Origin: Mitsuaria sp. PDC51
GTDB lineage: Bacteria > Pseudomonadota > Gammaproteobacteria > Burkholderiales > Burkholderiaceae_C
DNA length: 64,000 nucleotides
Assembly (NCBI RefSeq): GCF_900113225.1
Contig: NZ_FOZE01000003.1
Span: 682,001 to 746,000 of the forward strand
Direction: 5' to 3'
In this document: one piece after another, positions 1 through 8,622 of the stretch
Layout of the letters: every line of letters begins with the position of its first letter
How positions within the stretch are numbered: position 1 is the stretch's first letter
Notes under the pieces: model-generated
Database searches by the model: none
What the model was told of the DNA's origin: nothing
Seen by the model: only the letters and a program-made list of their open reading frames with translations
Program-made: the position numbers and the translations under genes

Positions 1-1311
1 GCCGGTGCCGCGGCCTCGACCCTGCAGGCGCAGGCGTCGCCCACCGCGCAAAGGTCGGCGCAGCGCGTGCTGGCGCCCACGCCGCCGATGGGCTGGAACA
101 GCTGGAACAGCTTCGCCACCACCATCAACGAGGCGCAGGCGCGCGAGACCGCGCGGATCATGGCGGACAAGCTGCGGCCTGCCGGCTACGACATCTTCAC
201 CATCGACATCCAGTGGTACGAGCCGACGGCGTCGAGCTACACGTACAGCGAGAATCCCGAGCCCGCGATGGATGGGAACGGCCGGCTGATCCCGGCGGTG
301 AACCGCTTTCCGTCGAGCGCCGGCGGCCGCGGCTTCGGGCCGCTGGCGGCGGATGTCCACGCGATGGGCTTGAAGTTCGGCATCCATCTGATGCGCGGGA
401 TTCCGCGGCTCGCGGTCAAGCGCAACCTGCCGATCCTGGGCACGTCGTACCGGGCCGCCGACATCGCCGACACGTCGAGCGTCTGCTCGTGGAATCCCGA
501 CATGTACGGCGTGGACATGCGCAAGCCGGGCGCGCAGGCGTATTACGACAGCGTCTTCGCGCTCTATGCCTCGTGGGGCGTCGACTTCATCAAGATGGAC
601 GACATGAGCCGTCCCTACGACGCGCATGCGCCCGAGATCGAAGCGGTGCATCGCGCGATCGTGCGCGCGAAGCGGCCGATGGTGCTGAGCCTGTCGCCGG
701 GCGAGACGCCGGTGATCCGCGGCGAGCACGTCCGCCAGTACGCGCAGATGTGGCGCATCTCGGACGACTTCTGGGACGACTGGAAGATGCTGGAGGCCCA
801 GTTCACACGGCTCGAGAACTGGAACCCGTGGCGCCGGCCGGGCGCCTGGCCGGATCCCGACATGCTGCCGCTGGGGCGCCTGGCGCTGGGCGAGCGGGAT
901 ACGAAGTTCACCCCCGATGAGCAGCGCACGCTGATGACGCTGTGGGCGATCACGCGGTCGCCGCTGATCATGGGCGGGGATCTGCGCCATCTGGACGAGG
1001 CGACGCTGCAGCTGCTCACCAATCCGGAGGTGCTGGCCGTGGACCAGGCGAGCTCGGACAACCGGCCGCATTTCGTCGAGGACGGCGTGCGGATCTGGTC
1101 AGCGCGGCCGGCGGATGGGAAGGGGCGGTACCTTGCGCTTTTCAATCCCGGTGACAAGGCGCGCGAGGTCGGCATCGCGTTGCGGGAGCTGGCGCTGGAA
1201 GGCGCGCAGCCAGTGCGTGACCTGTGGGCGCGACGCCCGCTGGGCGAGGCGTCAGGACGGTTCGCGCGGACCTTGCCGGCGCATGGAGCGGGGCTTTATC
1301 GGATCGGGTAG
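1..1311 (+). CDS. GH27-family alpha-galactosidase, 5' end outside window
   Basis: Exported glycoside hydrolase of family GH27, expected to release terminal alpha-linked galactose (or alpha-N-acetylgalactosamine) from plant or other polysaccharides. The reading frame is open from base 1, so the true start lies upstream; a GTG at 67 is inside the gene. The first residues (AAGAAASTLQAQA) look like the end of a signal peptide. PPMGWNSWNSF opens the (beta/alpha)8 barrel, DFIKMDD should carry the nucleophilic Asp, and RISDDFWDDW the acid/base Asp region. A C-terminal beta-sandwich follows (about the last 80 residues). The substrate cannot be told from sequence. The last 85 bases are repeated at 6026-6110. 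Family assignment is firm. Confidence 0.9.
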   Translation, partial: AGAAASTLQAQASPTAQRSAQRVLAPTPPMGWNSWNSFATTINEAQARETARIMADKLRPAGYDIFTIDIQWYEPTASSYTYSENPEPAMDGNGRLIPAVNRFPSSAGGRGFGPLAADVHAMGLKFGIHLMRGIPRLAVKRNLPILGTSYRAADIADTSSVCSWNPDMYGVDMRKPGAQAYYDSVFALYASWGVDFIKMDDMSRPYDAHAPEIEAVHRAIVRAKRPMVLSLSPGETPVIRGEHVRQYAQMWRISDDFWDDWKMLEAQFTRLENWNPWRRPGAWPDPDMLPLGRLALGERDTKFTPDEQRTLMTLWAITRSPLIMGGDLRHLDEATLQLLTNPEVLAVDQASSDNRPHFVEDGVRIWSARPADGKGRYLALFNPGDKAREVGIALRELALEGAQPVRDLWARRPLGEASGRFARTLPAHGAGLYRIG

Positions 1312-1360
1312 GGCCCCTGAACACGGCGAACTCATCCGCCGATTCGGGCGCGCAGTTGTG

Positions 1361-1390
1361 AAAAGAACCCCAGACGTTTCCGTCTGGGGT
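1361..1390 (-). terminator. Rho-independent terminator of the oxidoreductase gene
   Basis: Perfect 10-bp stem (1367-1376 with 1381-1390, loop 1377-1380). Read on the minus strand it is followed by TCTTTT, so it serves the minus-strand gene ending at 1437 and not the GH27 gene. Confidence 0.75.
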
Positions 1391-1436
1391 GAATGAGTTG
1401 CGTGCGACGGGTGTCGCACGACAACCCCTGGAACCG

Positions 1437-2447
1437 TCAACGCGTCTGCTTGACCTTGATCACGACCTTGCCCTTGGCTCGGCCCGACTTGACGTACTCG
1501 AGCGCTTCGTTGGTCGACTCGAACGGGAAGACCCGATCGATCACCGGCCGGATCGCGCCGGCGTCGATGAGCCGCGTGATCTCCTGCAACTGGCCGCCGT
1601 CTGCCTTCATGAAGAGGAAGGAGAACCGCTTGCCTTGGCCGGTCGCCTTGCGGCGGATGCCCGAGCTCAGCAGACGCATGATCAGCCGCACGAAGCCGGG
1701 GGCCCCGATCGTCTTGCCGAACTCGGGATCGGGTGGACCGGAGATCGAGATCACCTGTCCGCCGCGCTTGAGCACGCCAATGGACTTCTTGAGCGTGTCG
1801 CCATCCTGGCTGTTGAGCACGACGTCGTAGTCACGCAGGATGCCGTCGAAGTCCTGCTTCTTGTAGTCGATGACCACGTCGGCGCCCAGCCCCTTCACGA
1901 GGGCGACGTTGCTCGTGCCGGTCGTGGTCGCGACCGTCGCTCCGAGATGCTTGGCCAGTTGGATCGCGAAGGTGCCCACGCCGCCTGATCCCGCCTGGAT
2001 GAAGACCTTCTGCCCGCGCTTCAAGCCAGCCCGTTCGACGAGCGCCTGCCAGGCCGTCAATCCCACCAGCGGAATCGACGCTGCTTCTTCCATGGAGAGG
2101 TCCCTGGGCTTGAGGGCGAGAGACGTCTCCTTCACCGGCACGAATTGCGCGAAGGTGCCGATCCTGAAGTCGTCCACGCGCGCGTAGACCTCGTCGCCAG
2201 GCTTGAAGAGCCGGACATGCGGTCCCGTCTTGATCACCACGCCCGCGACGTCATGTCCGAGCACCAGCGGCAGGCGATAGGGCAGGATCAACTTGAACTC
2301 GCCATCCCGGATCTTGGAGTCCAGCAAGTTCACGCTGGCCGCATGGACCTCGATCAAGACCTCGTCGTCCCGCAGCGCGGGCTGCGGCATCTCGGTCGGT
2401 ACGAGCGCGCTGCGCTTTCCATAGCGCTCGAGGACAAAAGCTTTCAT
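1437..2447 (-). CDS. NAD(P)-dependent medium-chain dehydrogenase/reductase (quinone reductase-like)
   Basis: A 336-residue zinc-free medium-chain dehydrogenase/reductase of the quinone oxidoreductase/enoyl reductase type, expected to reduce a quinone, enone or similar electrophile with NAD(P)H in the cytoplasm. The GroES-like N-terminal half has LVLGHDVAGVV and the Rossmann half has QAGSGGVGTFAIQLAKHLGA, the dinucleotide loop. The cysteine ligands of zinc alcohol dehydrogenases are absent. It starts 38 bp after the hydrolase gene, so the two probably form one transcript controlled by the divergent TetR gene. This cassette layout is typical of detoxification of reactive small molecules; the true substrate is unknown. 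Confidence 0.85.
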   Translation of the reverse strand: MKAFVLERYGKRSALVPTEMPQPALRDDEVLIEVHAASVNLLDSKIRDGEFKLILPYRLPLVLGHDVAGVVIKTGPHVRLFKPGDEVYARVDDFRIGTFAQFVPVKETSLALKPRDLSMEEAASIPLVGLTAWQALVERAGLKRGQKVFIQAGSGGVGTFAIQLAKHLGATVATTTGTSNVALVKGLGADVVIDYKKQDFDGILRDYDVVLNSQDGDTLKKSIGVLKRGGQVISISGPPDPEFGKTIGAPGFVRLIMRLLSSGIRRKATGQGKRFSFLFMKADGGQLQEITRLIDAGAIRPVIDRVFPFESTNEALEYVKSGRAKGKVVIKVKQTR

Positions 2448-2485
2448 GGTTTTCCTTATGCGTGGCGAAACGAGCGATCAGGCGC

Positions 2486-3448
2486 TCATCTGGCGAGGAA
2501 CGCCAGGGCCTTGGCCACGAAGTCGTCGTGGTACTGAAAAATTCCGCCGTGGCCGGCGTCGGGGTAGATGGTCAGTTCGCTGTTGGGCAGACGCTTGGCC
2601 AGGTCGTACGTGTTGATCGTCGGCACCATCCGGTCGTCGTCGCCGTTGGCCACAAGGGCCGGTTGCCTGACCAGCGACAGGTCCGCAGCAGGCTTCTTCC
2701 CCCACGCGCTGAGGGCCTGCAATTGCGCGACGTACGCACCCGCGGCGATCCCCTTGTCACGGTTCTCGGTGCGCTCCTGCAGACGCGCCAGGAAGGCCTT
2801 GCCCGCCTCGATGCCCTTCGGCGTGCGGGTGAAGAAGAGGTACTGCTTCGGATCCTGACCCGTGAGGGTCGCCCGCAGGAGGTCGTAATTCGCTACGCCG
2901 GCCACCTCGCTGATGCCGGGACCGCCCGCCGGACCAGTGCCCGTCAGGATCAGCTTGCGGACGAGCCGCGGCTCCTTCAGCGCGATCTCCTGGGCGATCA
3001 TCCCGCCCATCGAGAACCCGAAGAGGTCGACCTGCTTGAAGCCCTTGGCCTTGATGAAGCTGATCGCATCGTCCGCCATCTGCTCGATGGTGTTGGCCGG
3101 TGAGCCGGTGCTGGCACCCACCCCGCGGTTGTCGAACGCGACCACGTGATGCTTCGCGGCGATGCCGTCCACCACGCGGGGATCCCAGTTGTCGAGCACG
3201 GCGGCCAGGTGGGCAAGGAAGACGACCGGCGTGCCGCCGTTCTGCTGGCCGAGCTCGCGGTAGGCGAAGTCCACGCCATCCGCGGAGACGACCTGCGTCG
3301 GCACGTTCTGCCAAGTTGTCTTCTGAGACATGGCGCCGGTGGAGGCGCCGCTCGCGGCTGAGGAAGGTCTGTCGACCGCGGCGCAGGCCGTCAGCAGCAC
3401 AGCGGAAAGCGCAAGGAGGCCTAGCCTGATTCTCGAGCGGGTGAACAT
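2486..3448 (-). CDS. alpha/beta hydrolase, predicted lipoprotein
   Basis: A 320-residue alpha/beta-hydrolase fold enzyme of unknown substrate. The chosen ATG is preceded by GGAG at good spacing and gives a lipoprotein signal (LLALSAVLLTAC, Cys about residue 22), so the enzyme is probably anchored on the periplasmic side of a membrane. FGFSMGGM is the nucleophile elbow, NGDDDRM supplies the likely acid and DAGHGG the catalytic His. Its size and motifs fit chloroperoxidase/esterase-like hydrolases. It is the first gene of a pair with the downstream reductase and lies divergent from a TetR regulator. A longer ATG start 16 codons upstream has a poorer context. Confidence 0.8.
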   Translation of the reverse strand: MFTRSRIRLGLLALSAVLLTACAAVDRPSSAASGASTGAMSQKTTWQNVPTQVVSADGVDFAYRELGQQNGGTPVVFLAHLAAVLDNWDPRVVDGIAAKHHVVAFDNRGVGASTGSPANTIEQMADDAISFIKAKGFKQVDLFGFSMGGMIAQEIALKEPRLVRKLILTGTGPAGGPGISEVAGVANYDLLRATLTGQDPKQYLFFTRTPKGIEAGKAFLARLQERTENRDKGIAAGAYVAQLQALSAWGKKPAADLSLVRQPALVANGDDDRMVPTINTYDLAKRLPNSELTIYPDAGHGGIFQYHDDFVAKALAFLAR

Positions 3449-3495
3449 GGTGTCTCCGGGGGAGGGGTGTGGGGGGGGTGAAACGACTGACCTCA

Positions 3496-3556
3496 ATGAT
3501 GATGTTCGTCATCCAAAAAGTCAACGATTTGATTATGGTCGGCATCTATTTATAGT
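3496..3556. promoter_or_regulatory. Divergent promoters with a dyad likely bound by the TetR protein
   Basis: Minus strand: TTGACT (3524-3519), 17-nt spacer, CATCAT (3501-3496) in front of the hydrolase. Plus strand: TTGATT (3529-3534), 16-nt spacer, TATAGT (3551-3556) in front of tetR. The inverted repeat GATGA-N6-TCATC (3498-3513) covers the minus-strand -10 region, a position where a repressor would block transcription. Binding is inferred. Confidence 0.5.
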
Positions 3557-3590
3557 TGCGGTCATTCACGCATCCACGCACGAGCGAGCC

Positions 3591-4205
3591 ATGAAGGTCA
3601 CCAAAGCGCAAGCGCAAGCCAATCGGGAGCATGTGGTCCGCACCGCCTCCACGCTGTTTCGGGAGCGGGGTTACGACGGGGTCGGCGTTGTCGACTTGAT
3701 GGCCGCGGCGGGCTTCACGCATGGCGGCTTCTACAAGCAGTTCCAATCCAAGGCCGAATTGATGGCGGAGTCGGCCGCCTGCGGCATCGCGCAGACCGTG
3801 GAGCTGTCGGAAGGGATGTCGGCGGCGGCCTTCGTCAAGGCCTACGTATCGCGCGAGCATCGGGGCAATCGAGCGCAGGGGTGCACCATGGCCGCACTCG
3901 GCGGCGATGCGGCGCGTCAGTCCGATGCGGTGCGAGCCGCGTTTGCTGACGGCATTGAAGGCATCCTGGCGGCGCTGAACCGCGACGGCACCACGCTCGA
4001 ATCAGCGGATGCCAAGCAGGCCCGCGCAAAAGGGCTTGATCTGCTGGCGCACGTCGTGGGCGCGATCGTCATGTCACGCGCCTGTCCGGACGAATCGCCG
4101 TTGGCGGATGAGATCCTGACCGCTTGCCGGAAGGAAATTCTGGCGTCGCTCGCTCCGCCATCGCGCGTGCCGGCGGCTCGACGCAAGCGGGCTGAACGCG
4201 AGTAG
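3591..4205 (+). CDS. TetR/AcrR-family transcriptional repressor
   Basis: A 204-residue one-component regulator. The N-terminal helix-turn-helix spans roughly residues 10-55 (TASTLFRERGYDGVGVVDLMAAAGFTHG then GFYKQFQSKAELM), the classic TetR pattern with the FY-K-F recognition end. The C-terminal ligand domain resembles the TetR subgroup that pairs with oxidoreductase genes. It is divergent from the hydrolase/reductase pair, with a dyad between them, so local repression lifted by a small electrophile is the likely role. The ribosome site before this ATG is weak, but earlier starts would run back through the promoter. Confidence 0.88.
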   Translation: MKVTKAQAQANREHVVRTASTLFRERGYDGVGVVDLMAAAGFTHGGFYKQFQSKAELMAESAACGIAQTVELSEGMSAAAFVKAYVSREHRGNRAQGCTMAALGGDAARQSDAVRAAFADGIEGILAALNRDGTTLESADAKQARAKGLDLLAHVVGAIVMSRACPDESPLADEILTACRKEILASLAPPSRVPAARRKRAERE

Positions 4206-4244
4206 CTGATCGGCCGGCGCGTGACCTGTGGACTCGCAAGTCCG

Positions 4245-4262
4245 GACCTCCTGCGGGAGGTC
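4245..4262. terminator. Hairpin between convergent tetR and PL9 genes
   Basis: 7-bp perfect stem GACCTCC/GGAGGTC with loop TGCG between two convergent genes. There is no T-run, so it is at best a weak or Rho-assisted terminator. Confidence 0.3.
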
Positions 4263-4273
4263 GCTGTTGGGCA

Positions 4274-5575
4274 TCAATGGCGCTCGAAGGCGCCGAGGTC
4301 GGGCGCGGTCCCCTTGTAGGGCAGGCCGACGTCCGTGCCCTTGTTGATCAAGGTGCTGTGCGACGTCAGATGCAGATGATTCAGCCGCGGCAGGCTGCCG
4401 TCAGCTTGTCGCGGCGCATCCCATCCCGTGGTGGAGACATCTTCGAACTGGGCATCCGACATGATCTCGCGCAGATTCCAGGAGTTGTGGGCGTCGTTGG
4501 CGCCCGACACATTCGACACCAAGGTCCCCGTATAGGCGATGTTGTTGCGCAGGTTCCCCAGATTGATCGCCGCGCCGCTCGCATCGATCCCCAGCATATT
4601 GAAGTCGGCGTAGTTGCCGTAACTCGTGTTGTTGAAGAAGTCATTGGCCACCGGATGGTGGTTGGCGTAGAAGCCCGAAGCCCGATTGTTGAAGGCGACA
4701 GAGAAGCGGACCGTGTGCTTCACCGCGTTGGGTACATAGACGCCTCCATATCCGCCGGCCTTGAAACCATTGCCATTGCCGTACCGGGCCGGCTTCATGG
4801 TATCTGGCACGTAGCCCTGCAGCCACGCCCAGGAGTTCTCGATCGTCACCGAGGAGTAGGCGTTGATGAGGTCGAAACCATCATCCGAATTCAACCAGGC
4901 GCGGCAGCCTCGAAAGATATTCCCGGGATGATTGGCGGAAATGTGGGCGCCAAAGCCGTCCGCGCTTTGACCCGCCCCATTGGAGGTGAGGGGGTCGTAG
5001 TTGTGATGCGAGTCGGTATTCAGGACGAGGTTGTCGCCGCCATCCTTGATGAAGAGGCCCGGGCCCATGTTGTGATGGATGTCGAGCCGCTCGAAGATGT
5101 TGTGGCTGCCGTGGATCCAGATCCCCCAGGACTCGTGGTTCAGGTTGTTGTTCTGCCGGACATGCGTGACTTCGATCCCTTTCAGATGAACCCAATCGGC
5201 CGTCACGTTGAAACCCTTGACCCGGCAGTTGTCCCGAATGCCTTCGAAATCGAAAACCGGGGTTTCGCCGGGATAAGCCCAGTAGCGGATCGGCTGCTGC
5301 GGGGCGCCACTCTTCTTGAGATCGATCCCGCTCACAGTGTCGTAGGCGTCCTGGCACGAAGTGGTGCCCTTGTGATAGGCATAGGTGCCGCCACGAAAAT
5401 ACACGGTGTCCCCGGGTTGCGCCCTGATCTGCGCGTACGCCATCGAAGCCCATGGCGCATCGCGAGATCCCGCCGCAGTATCGCTTCCATCTGGCGCGAC
5501 ATAGTAGGTTTCTCCAAAAGCGGCGACCGTGGCAGTACTCAGCGCAAGCACTGCGAAGATTCTTTTGTGTTTCAT
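4274..5575 (-). CDS. Secreted pectate lyase, polysaccharide lyase family 9
   Basis: A 433-residue exported right-handed beta-helix enzyme, expected to cleave polygalacturonate by beta-elimination outside the cell or in the periplasm. Residues 1-21 form a signal peptide. The PL9 calcium and catalytic signature is intact: Asp206 (ADGFG), Asp231, Asp232 and Asp235 (NSDDGFD) and Lys272 (NGFKAGG). Their spacing matches the calcium ligands and catalytic Lys described for Dickeya Pel9A. The gene stands alone, convergent with tetR. No PIP box was found upstream, so it may be controlled separately from the effector island although it attacks the same kind of polymer. Confidence 0.9.
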   Translation of the reverse strand: MKHKRIFAVLALSTATVAAFGETYYVAPDGSDTAAGSRDAPWASMAYAQIRAQPGDTVYFRGGTYAYHKGTTSCQDAYDTVSGIDLKKSGAPQQPIRYWAYPGETPVFDFEGIRDNCRVKGFNVTADWVHLKGIEVTHVRQNNNLNHESWGIWIHGSHNIFERLDIHHNMGPGLFIKDGGDNLVLNTDSHHNYDPLTSNGAGQSADGFGAHISANHPGNIFRGCRAWLNSDDGFDLINAYSSVTIENSWAWLQGYVPDTMKPARYGNGNGFKAGGYGGVYVPNAVKHTVRFSVAFNNRASGFYANHHPVANDFFNNTSYGNYADFNMLGIDASGAAINLGNLRNNIAYTGTLVSNVSGANDAHNSWNLREIMSDAQFEDVSTTGWDAPRQADGSLPRLNHLHLTSHSTLINKGTDVGLPYKGTAPDLGAFERH

Positions 5576-6154
5576 GTCGACAGATCAATGCGGAGCACCC
5601 ATTAAACAGGAGTCCACGCCGGTGGTCGTCACCGCAGCGTGACGATCCGGAGAAGATCCATGTATCTGTCTGTGAATTGCCATCCGCCCGCCATTTGCAC
5701 GGTGGATGAGAAAGAAGACACGCACGTCGATATTTCGCGAGGAGTCTGCGCAGACTCGCCGCCATGACTGTCACGGCAGCCTGTCCTTGATGATCTGTCC
5801 GCCGACCTCCTTGGCGAACTGGCTGCCAGCCTCCTTCGCCGCCGCCTTGCCGGCTTCGCGCCGATCGGAACCGGTCGTAGATCGGGCGGCACCGCCCAGC
5901 GGGTGTGCGGACGGCTGTTGTCCGTCGCGTTCTGCCGATCATGGCGGCACCGACCGCCGCACCGAAGGTCTGACGGAAAGACAAGCCGCACCCCGCCGCG
6001 CCGGTCCTCGATCATCAGTCGCCCCGGCGCGACGCCCGTTGGGCGAGGCCTCAGGACGGTTCGCGCGGACCTTGCCGGCGCATGAGGCGGGGCTTTGTCG
6101 GATTGGGTAGTCCGTCGACAACGGACAGCGAGGCCGAGTAGCGAGTCTGCCGTC
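5576..6154. other. Region without a convincing gene
   Basis: Holds a possible decayed small frame on the minus strand (stop at 5771-5773; residues such as AGKAAAKEAGSQFAKEV read like protein, but the frame meets a TGA about 55 codons upstream). It also holds the duplicated end of the GH27 gene at 6026-6110. Nothing else is supported. Confidence 0.5.
6026..6110 (+). repeat. Second copy of the GH27 gene 3' end
   Basis: These 85 bases match 1227-1311 with about 6 differences, in the same orientation and including the stop codon. In frame they read RRPLGEASGRFARTLPAHEAG, against RRPLGEASGRFARTLPAHGAG in the intact gene. The remainder of a GH27 gene is absent, so this is either a remnant of a lost tandem paralogue or a duplication made when the intervening 4.7 kb was inserted. 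Confidence 0.85.
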
Positions 6155-6766
6155 TCAGGACGCCGCGTAGAGCATCAGCCCGCGCTTGAGCAGCACGGGT
6201 TCGACTCGAGCGAAGCCGGCGTCCTGAAGCGCGACGCGTTGCTCTTCGACGGTCATGTAGAGCTGATCGTTCTTCATCCCGCCGGGGCCGGCGAAGTGAT
6301 CGCAGACGAGGTAACGCCCCTGCGGTGCCAGCAGCCCTCGAACCTGCTCGTGAAGCGGGCGAGCGTGGCGCTTGTGGCGCAGCTCATGGACTGCCTGGTT
6401 CGTGACCACGTGGTCAAAAGGCCCGAGGCCCTCCATCCATGCGGGGTCGCGGAAGCTCTTCTCGATGAAGCGGATGCGGGCACTCGCCGCGCCGACCCGC
6501 TCCGCTGCAAGTTCATGCATGGCCGGCGAGAAGTCGAGCGCCGTGTAGGCGATGTGCGGGAGCGCATCGAGCAGGTACTTGGCGAGGAAGCCCGGGCCGG
6601 AGCCGAGCTCCAGCACCCGGAGCGCAGCGCCGGCGGCGAGCTGCGCGGCGAACTCCGCGAAGAATTCCGTCCGCCACGGGCGTTTCACCATCGCTTCATC
6701 GGCCCACTCGCGGGCGTCGGCCATCTGTCTCAGGTCGATGGGGCTGGGGACGTCGGGGACGGACAT
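6155..6766 (-). CDS. Class I SAM-dependent methyltransferase
   Basis: A 203-residue methyltransferase of the seven-strand Rossmann class. Motif I is LRVLELGSGPGFLAKYLLD (about residues 48-66); TALDFSPAMHELA carries the acidic residue that would bind the ribose; GPFDHVVTNQAVHEL is motif IV. The acceptor substrate cannot be read from the sequence, but short proteins of this type usually methylate small molecules. It is flanked by the GH27 fragment on one side and an unrelated membrane protein on the other, so context gives no pathway. Confidence 0.82.
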   Translation of the reverse strand: MSVPDVPSPIDLRQMADAREWADEAMVKRPWRTEFFAEFAAQLAAGAALRVLELGSGPGFLAKYLLDALPHIAYTALDFSPAMHELAAERVGAASARIRFIEKSFRDPAWMEGLGPFDHVVTNQAVHELRHKRHARPLHEQVRGLLAPQGRYLVCDHFAGPGGMKNDQLYMTVEEQRVALQDAGFARVEPVLLKRGLMLYAAS

Positions 6767-6892
6767 GCGAGGTGATTGTTGAAGTGTCGGGCCGGGGGGA
6801 CTCTAAGCGAATGGGTGTGTGGTTCTGCATCGAAGCAGTTTTCGGATCAGCAGCAGGCTAGAGAGGACAGCGGGCATCTTTGCCCGGCATTC

Positions 6893-7528
6893 CTACGCGT
6901 CGATCGGCTCATACGCCACCACGCTCAGCCCAATCGTTCCTCGATACCCCATGTCCGCTAGTCCCGAGACCTTCGCCACGGCGACTCGTACAGATGCTGC
7001 TTCTTCCGTTTCAGCGGGCATCGGCGCGTGCCAGAACGACTTGGCGCCGTAGCCGCCGCTGCCATTCAGCAGCGCCAGCGATCGCAATCCGGGCGTGACC
7101 AGGGACACCCGGCACACCAGCGAGCGACCGACCGCAACCGAATGCGACTCGACGGCAGCGAAGTCGGACAGCACAAATTTCTGCTGCTTCGCCGAGAGAC
7201 CGAATCGTGGCAGACGCTCGATCAATACGAGATTGCGAGCCCGATCGATGGTCGTGACGAATGCGCGCGCCTGGACGAAGTTCACAAGCACTGCGAACAA
7301 CATCATCAAAGGAAACAACAGGAGCAAGAGCGCCTTCGGACTGGTGTCGTAGAACGTGAACTTCCAGAACATCCAGCTCAAGCCGGTCGCGAACACGAAC
7401 AACCACAACCACATCGTCGTCGTCGCGGGGCGGATAACGACGGTGGTGTCGGTGACCTGTAGGGAACGAGGCATACAAAGGAGAAAAACGGTACGACGGA
7501 TCGCAGCCGAAGCGATCGACCTCGACAT
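6893..7528 (-). CDS. Hypothetical membrane protein with two transmembrane helices
   Basis: I do not recognise this 211-residue protein. Two adjacent hydrophobic helices (MWLWLFVFATGLSWMFWKF and the ALLLLLFPLMMLFAVLV region) are followed by a roughly 120-residue soluble domain, the arrangement of small bacterial proteins that look PH-like. The start is uncertain: the ATG at 7528 has GAGAG at about 8 nt, while an ATG at 7474 gives a more typical N-terminus but no clear ribosome site. It is followed by the GNAT gene on the other strand. Confidence 0.55.
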   Translation of the reverse strand: MSRSIASAAIRRTVFLLCMPRSLQVTDTTVVIRPATTTMWLWLFVFATGLSWMFWKFTFYDTSPKALLLLLFPLMMLFAVLVNFVQARAFVTTIDRARNLVLIERLPRFGLSAKQQKFVLSDFAAVESHSVAVGRSLVCRVSLVTPGLRSLALLNGSGGYGAKSFWHAPMPAETEEAASVRVAVAKVSGLADMGYRGTIGLSVVAYEPIDA

Positions 7529-7674
7529 TCTTGACTCTCAAGCGTCGGCTGGTTTGCATTTCAGCACGAGCTGCGCTTCAAGACATTTGGCACGTCCGCT
7601 CCCCAACCTTGAGCAGACTTCCCTCGTTGCCGTGACCGCAGCAAGTCGGTCGGAGCGCCCTTATATTCCCGCGC

Positions 7675-8196
7675 ATGCACCAACTGCCCCACCTGCGGCC
7701 AGGGACGCTGGAAGACGCCACGACCATTGCAGCGCTGGCCATTCAGGTCTTTCTCGACACGTACGCGACGCAAGGCATTCGCCCCGATCTCGCCCGTGAG
7801 GTCTTCCGCGAATACTCGTCCGAAGCCTTTCAGGAGCGGATCAATCGCCCGGGCTGTCATTTCGTGCTTGCGGAGATCGATACGGCGCTCATCGGATTCG
7901 CGGAGGTCGATGCCTTCGCTACGCCATGCCCCGGCACCACGAGCGCCGGCGCCGAGCTGGTCCGTCTGTACGTGCAGCCGGCCTTCCAGCGTGTGAAGGT
8001 GGGACAGCGTCTGCTGGCCGCGGCGGAGGACGTCGCCAGGTCCACGGGTTTGCCCGCGCTGTGGTTGACAGCGTGGGACGGCAATCAACGCGCACGCGAC
8101 TTCTACGCCGCGCGCGGCTACGCCGACATCGGCGAGACGGTCCACGTGATCGAAGGTCGGAGTTACGGCAACCGAGTGTTCCGCCGCGCGATCTGA
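7675..8196 (+). CDS. GNAT-family N-acetyltransferase
   Basis: A 173-residue acetyl-CoA-dependent transferase. The GNAT core is visible: LVRLYVQPAFQRVKVGQRLLAAAEDVA contains the acetyl-CoA pyrophosphate-binding V-x-x-x-x-Q/R-x-x-G-x-G/A type loop, and ALWLTAWDGNQRARDFYAARGYADIGE is the usual motif B with the Tyr that often acts as acid. The closest general type is the RimI/YjgM-like group that acetylates proteins or small amines. The substrate is unknown. It stands as a single gene next to the 430-base gene-poor stretch. Confidence 0.85.
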   Translation: MHQLPHLRPGTLEDATTIAALAIQVFLDTYATQGIRPDLAREVFREYSSEAFQERINRPGCHFVLAEIDTALIGFAEVDAFATPCPGTTSAGAELVRLYVQPAFQRVKVGQRLLAAAEDVARSTGLPALWLTAWDGNQRARDFYAARGYADIGETVHVIEGRSYGNRVFRRAI

Positions 8197-8622
8197 CGGC
8201 GGCGGCACGACGTAAGGTCGCCCGGCCGTCTGTTGGGCTGTGGAGAACTGCGGCTTCAGGCTGATCTGAGTCGTTCGTGGTCTAAGGCCTGAGGGGCAGC
8301 TGCTCCCCATAGCAGTCACAGGACTCCACTGTCCCGACGGGCGCCTTCATCCTCGGAACCGGCCGCTCGACTGTGGCGTCCGCCGCATGCCGACTTGAAC
8401 GACCGCTTCTGTGCGACGCGACTGGCTCATGCCGACCCGATGCTGCCGCTCAGCTCGCGACCGTGAGCTACGGCAGAAGGCTGATGTCAGTCGGCCGTGC
8501 CCAACTCGTGGAACGTCGGCATCGGCCATCACCGGTCATTCGATGGCCTTCCCGGCACGTGGCCGGTTCACCGCTACTACCGGATACCGGACAGAGCTTC
8601 CGCCAGCCAGCATCTTTCATGC
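8197..8622. other. Gene-free stretch with degenerate repeated motif
   Basis: No gene supported. The segment CAGGCTGATCTGAGTCG (from about 8257) recurs in altered form as AAGGCTGATGTCAGTCGG (from about 8477), and a looser relative lies near 12257 in the next gene-poor stretch. This looks like decayed dispersed repeat material. Confidence 0.4.

Noticed and set aside
5706-6025. Plus-strand frame ending in the GH27 repeat
   Set aside because: Only its last 28 residues resemble a protein; the rest has no ribosome site and no recognisable character.
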